Source of the DNA: Deltaproteobacteria bacterium
GTDB lineage: Bacteria > Desulfobacterota > Desulfobacteria > Desulfobacterales > Desulfobacteraceae
Direction: 5' to 3'
Length of the DNA stretch: 55,724 nt
Assembly (NCBI GenBank): GCA_027858995.1
Contig: JAQIBP010000078.1
Coordinates: 1 to 55,724, forward strand
Positions 53,142 to 55,724 of this stretch are shown piece by piece; positions within the stretch are counted from its first letter, which is position 1, and each line of letters begins with the position of its first letter. A program made the translations under genes and the position numbers. The notes under the pieces were generated by a model that was given only the letters and a program-made list of their open reading frames with translations, did no database searches and was not told the DNA's origin.

Positions 53142-55280
53142 TTAAAAATTATTGATTAATTCTTCATTTTCCAGTTGTATGATAATATCTGCTACTGTAG
53201 TACCAGAACCCTCTTCATGCACAAACAGGGGATTAATATCAAGTTCTTTTATCATGGGATGATTATCAGCCATGGCTTTTAGAGCTACAATATGCTTTTC
53301 TATGGTTTCAATATCCGAAGGTTTTTCTCCCCGCAGCCCTTTGAAAATTGGATATCCTTTGATGGATCTGACCATTCTTCTTGCAACGTTTCTACCCATG
53401 GGGGATAATCTGAAAGCCACATCCTTATATACCTCAACAAAGATTCCACCCAGTCCGAACATGACAGCATGGCCGAAAACAGGATCTTTTGACAATCCAA
53501 GGATAACTTCCTTGCCCTTAGGTGCCAGTTTTTGAACCAGTACACCTTCTATAAGTGCATCAGAGTTATATATTTTGGCTTTTTCCATGATTGTTTCAAA
53601 GGCATCCTCTGCGCTTTTCCTATCCTCAAGCCCGACAATTACACCTCCTGCATCAGTTTTATGGAGGATATCAGGAGATACAATTTTCATGACAACGGGG
53701 TATCTCATTGTATCTGCAATTTTACCAGCCTCTTCTCTGGATTTAGACAAATCCATTGGAAGAGTCTTGAACCCATAGCATCGCAGTATTTCATTGCCGT
53801 CAAGCTCTCCAAGAACCATCCTGCCCTCTTTTATATATTTATCAATGATTTTACCTGCTTTTTCTTTATCATATTCCAGGTCATACTGGGGCAGTATTTT
53901 TCTGAAAAGCCATTTCATCCCCTGTCTCAGTGCTCCGAGAGATCTGGCAGCACTTTCAGGAAACTGATAAACAGGAACTTTGTGTTTCTGCAAAAGTTTG
54001 ACCCCGTCAGAAACATCCACAACTCCCATGAAAGAGCAGACAATCGGTTTTCTGCTGGTTTTTGCAATATCCACAACTGCTTGAGCAGTACCTATGGCAT
54101 CGGTCATGGATTGCGGTGTCAGGATAATCAAGACAGCATCCACTTCTCGATCACTCAATACTGTGGCCAATGTCTTGTCATACCGGTCTTTTGCAGCATC
54201 TCCAATCACATCCACAGGGTTGTTAAAATTAGCTGTTGAAGGAAGATATTTTTTTAACTCTTTAATGGTTTCGTCTGAAAACTGAGCAAGTTTTAATCCT
54301 GACTGTTCACTCATATCTGTGGCAATAATTCCTGGTCCGCCTGCATTGGTTATAATGGCAATATTATCACCTGTTGGATATTTATTGGCAGCAAAAGCCT
54401 GGGCATAATCAAAGAGCTCATTAACTGATTTACAACGAAGGATTCCAGACATTGTAAAAATTGCATCATATAAAGCATCAGAACCTGCAAGGGCACCGGT
54501 ATGAGATGCTGCAGCCCTGGCACCGGCATCTGATGAACCTGATTTTATGGCAATAACATGGGTGGGATTAGTACCTGAAGTCATATCTCTGACCTCTGTG
54601 ATAAATTCTTGAGCATCCCGGGACAACTCTTCCATATATATCATGACCACATCTGTATCAGGGTCATTATGATAGTATCTTAGCAAATCAAGTTCATCCA
54701 CATCAGCCTTGTTGCCGATGGAGATGAATTTTGAAAAACCAAACCCCTTGTCAGCAGCATAATCAAGCACTGCCGTGCAAAGAGCCCCGCTTTGGGAAAT
54801 AAACGAGACATTTCCAGGTTTTGGCATTCTTGCTGAAAAGGAGGCATTTAAGGATATTTTTTCAGATGGGTTAATAACCCCAAGACAATTCGGCCCCACC
54901 ACCCTTACACCGGCATTGGCACACAAGGCTTTGATCTTTTTTTCAATTGCAGCACCTTCACCCCCAACTTCCTTAAAACCTGCTGAGACAATTACAATAC
55001 CTTTAATACCATTTGCAATACAATCTTTAACTGCCTCTAAAGCAGCTTTTGGAGGAAGAATAATCATTCCAAGGTCAATGGGATCAGGAATATTGGATAT
55101 AGAGGTGTAGCATTTAACACTTAATACAGATTTTGCTTTTGGGTTAACAGGATAAAGCGTACCCTTAAATCCCCCTGCCAGAATATTTGCAAAAATATCA
55201 TGCCCCACCTTTCCTTTTGTGGTTGAAGCCCCTATAACTGCTATGGTTTCAGGCGAAAATATTGCATCAAGTTTATCCAT
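53142..55280 (-). CDS. ADP-forming acetyl/acyl-CoA synthetase, fused alpha-beta form
   Basis: 712 residues. The order is CoA-binding domain (IAVIGASTTKGKVGHDI, about 13-29), succinyl-CoA-ligase-like domains (about 130-460, with AAASHTGALAGSDALY) and a C-terminal ATP-grasp domain (about 490-705; VVMKIVSPDILHKTDAGGVIVGL). It interconverts acyl-CoA plus ADP and phosphate with free acid plus CoA and ATP. In anaerobes such enzymes make ATP from acyl-CoA. The histidine in SHTGA corresponds to the family's phospho-histidine region. A strong AGGGGG ribosome site precedes the ATG. The acyl substrate is not determined; a link with the aldehyde:ferredoxin oxidoreductase is only speculative. Confidence 0.93.
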   Translation of the reverse strand: MDKLDAIFSPETIAVIGASTTKGKVGHDIFANILAGGFKGTLYPVNPKAKSVLSVKCYTSISNIPDPIDLGMIILPPKAALEAVKDCIANGIKGIVIVSAGFKEVGGEGAAIEKKIKALCANAGVRVVGPNCLGVINPSEKISLNASFSARMPKPGNVSFISQSGALCTAVLDYAADKGFGFSKFISIGNKADVDELDLLRYYHNDPDTDVVMIYMEELSRDAQEFITEVRDMTSGTNPTHVIAIKSGSSDAGARAAASHTGALAGSDALYDAIFTMSGILRCKSVNELFDYAQAFAANKYPTGDNIAIITNAGGPGIIATDMSEQSGLKLAQFSDETIKELKKYLPSTANFNNPVDVIGDAAKDRYDKTLATVLSDREVDAVLIILTPQSMTDAIGTAQAVVDIAKTSRKPIVCSFMGVVDVSDGVKLLQKHKVPVYQFPESAARSLGALRQGMKWLFRKILPQYDLEYDKEKAGKIIDKYIKEGRMVLGELDGNEILRCYGFKTLPMDLSKSREEAGKIADTMRYPVVMKIVSPDILHKTDAGGVIVGLEDRKSAEDAFETIMEKAKIYNSDALIEGVLVQKLAPKGKEVILGLSKDPVFGHAVMFGLGGIFVEVYKDVAFRLSPMGRNVARRMVRSIKGYPIFKGLRGEKPSDIETIEKHIVALKAMADNHPMIKELDINPLFVHEEGSGTTVADIIIQLENEELINNF

Positions 55281-55504
55281 TGATCCCCCTTATGTTTGTT
55301 TTCTGCAATAAAAAAATATTGTTTTAATACTATAGAAATACAAAAAAATTTGCAAAGAGATTTTGTGAGAGTTTTTCAAACTATCTTAAGAGAATTATTA
55401 ACTTACAATCAACCCCTTTTCAATAATGGATCTCACCCTTACTGAGATAAAACTCTTCTTCTTTTTTGCTTAGGAAAATAACTACTATTAGTGGAAAAAA
55501 TATA

Positions 55505-55533
55505 TTGACAATTAACTGTCAAATTGTTACTAT
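55505..55533 (+). promoter_or_regulatory. Sigma-70-like promoter overlapping an inverted repeat
   Basis: TTGACA (55505-55510) and TACTAT (55528-55533) are separated by 17 bp. The -35 box is the left arm of TTGACA-ATTAAC-TGTCAA (55505-55522), which could be an operator. It reads rightwards towards the window edge. Confidence 0.5.
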
Positions 55534-55539
55534 GCTGTC

Positions 55540-55641
55540 ATGAATCATAAAAAGCAAAATAAAAGAACACAATCAGGTGAAGTTTTCACAGATTTAATTT
55601 TAGAAACATCACGGATTTTCATGGACTGTAATTCCCCCTAA
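55540..55641 (+). pseudogene. Short frame resembling the truncated start of a MarR-type regulator
   Basis: 33 codons from an ATG at 55540 to a TAA at 55639-55641. The stretch SGEVFTDLILETSRIF resembles the first helix of MarR-family regulators, but the frame ends before the winged helix. No ribosome site is visible and the promoter above would give an almost leaderless message. It may be a gene fragment or a chance frame. Confidence 0.3.
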
Positions 55642-55724
55642 TATTCATGGCTTTCTATCACGAATCATTTAGCCTCTGCTCAACAAACCATTTAATATCA
55701 AGTAGATAAGCGCCTCAGAGCCTG

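Noticed and set aside
53532-54239. Long open frame on the plus strand opposite the acyl-CoA synthetase
   Set aside because: It is antisense to a highly conserved gene, its translation is rich in Cys, Phe and His with no domain pattern, and no ribosome site precedes it.

Overview
The window looks like chromosomal DNA from an anaerobic, AT-rich member of the Desulfobacterota (a Desulfobacula/Desulfobacter-like sulfate reducer is my best guess). The inference rests on gene content: a tungsten-type aldehyde:ferredoxin oxidoreductase, a fused ADP-forming acyl-CoA synthetase, CarD, and a sigma-54 amino-acid regulon beside core housekeeping genes. No rRNA, CRISPR array, integrase or intact transposase was seen.

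Region 1 (573-10365, minus strand) is a catabolic operon. In transcription order it encodes a class III aminotransferase, an octopine/nopaline-dehydrogenase-family enzyme, a polar amino acid ABC importer (binding protein, permease, ATPase), an ornithine cyclodeaminase/mu-crystallin-family enzyme and an aldehyde:ferredoxin oxidoreductase. The gene just upstream encodes a PAS-PAS-AAA+-HTH sigma-54 activator. Between them lie a -24/-12 promoter and three copies of TTGGTG-N8-CACCAA, which I read as the activator's binding sites. An isolated tRNA 3' end at 11297-11324 may mark the right edge of an integrated island.

Region 2 (11519-23435) holds three groups. The first is a plus-strand trio: an MscS-like channel, a SNF2-type helicase and a zinc-ribbon protein of unknown function. 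The second is a minus-strand zinc/manganese ABC importer. The third begins with a decayed MocR-type regulator next to an EamA transporter, followed by a class V aminotransferase coupled to a histidine kinase and response regulator.

Region 3 (23395-40186, minus strand) is a complete type 3 BREX phage-defence operon in canonical order (brxF, brxC, pglX, brxHII, pglZ, brxA). Three extra genes sit between pglX and brxHII: an AAA ATPase, a TOPRIM-like DUF4276 partner and an AlbA_2/GHKL-type regulator. The 3' end of brxA runs 41 bp into the convergent response-regulator gene, which looks like an insertion scar.

Region 4 (40493-45812, minus strand) is an envelope operon: a LolA-like carrier, two FtsX-type permeases, a LolD-like ATPase and an outer-membrane beta-barrel. 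A perfect 17-bp palindrome lies just upstream of the first gene.

Region 5 (45974-55280, minus strand) is mostly housekeeping: two 4'-phosphopantetheinyl transferases, an RluD-type pseudouridine synthase, CarD, Pth, L25, Prs, tRNA-Gln, IspE, a DUF1844 protein and the ADP-forming acyl-CoA synthetase. Two palindromic MITE-like elements (47736-47879 and 52391-52541) sit in its gaps. The right edge carries a promoter-like site and a short truncated reading frame.
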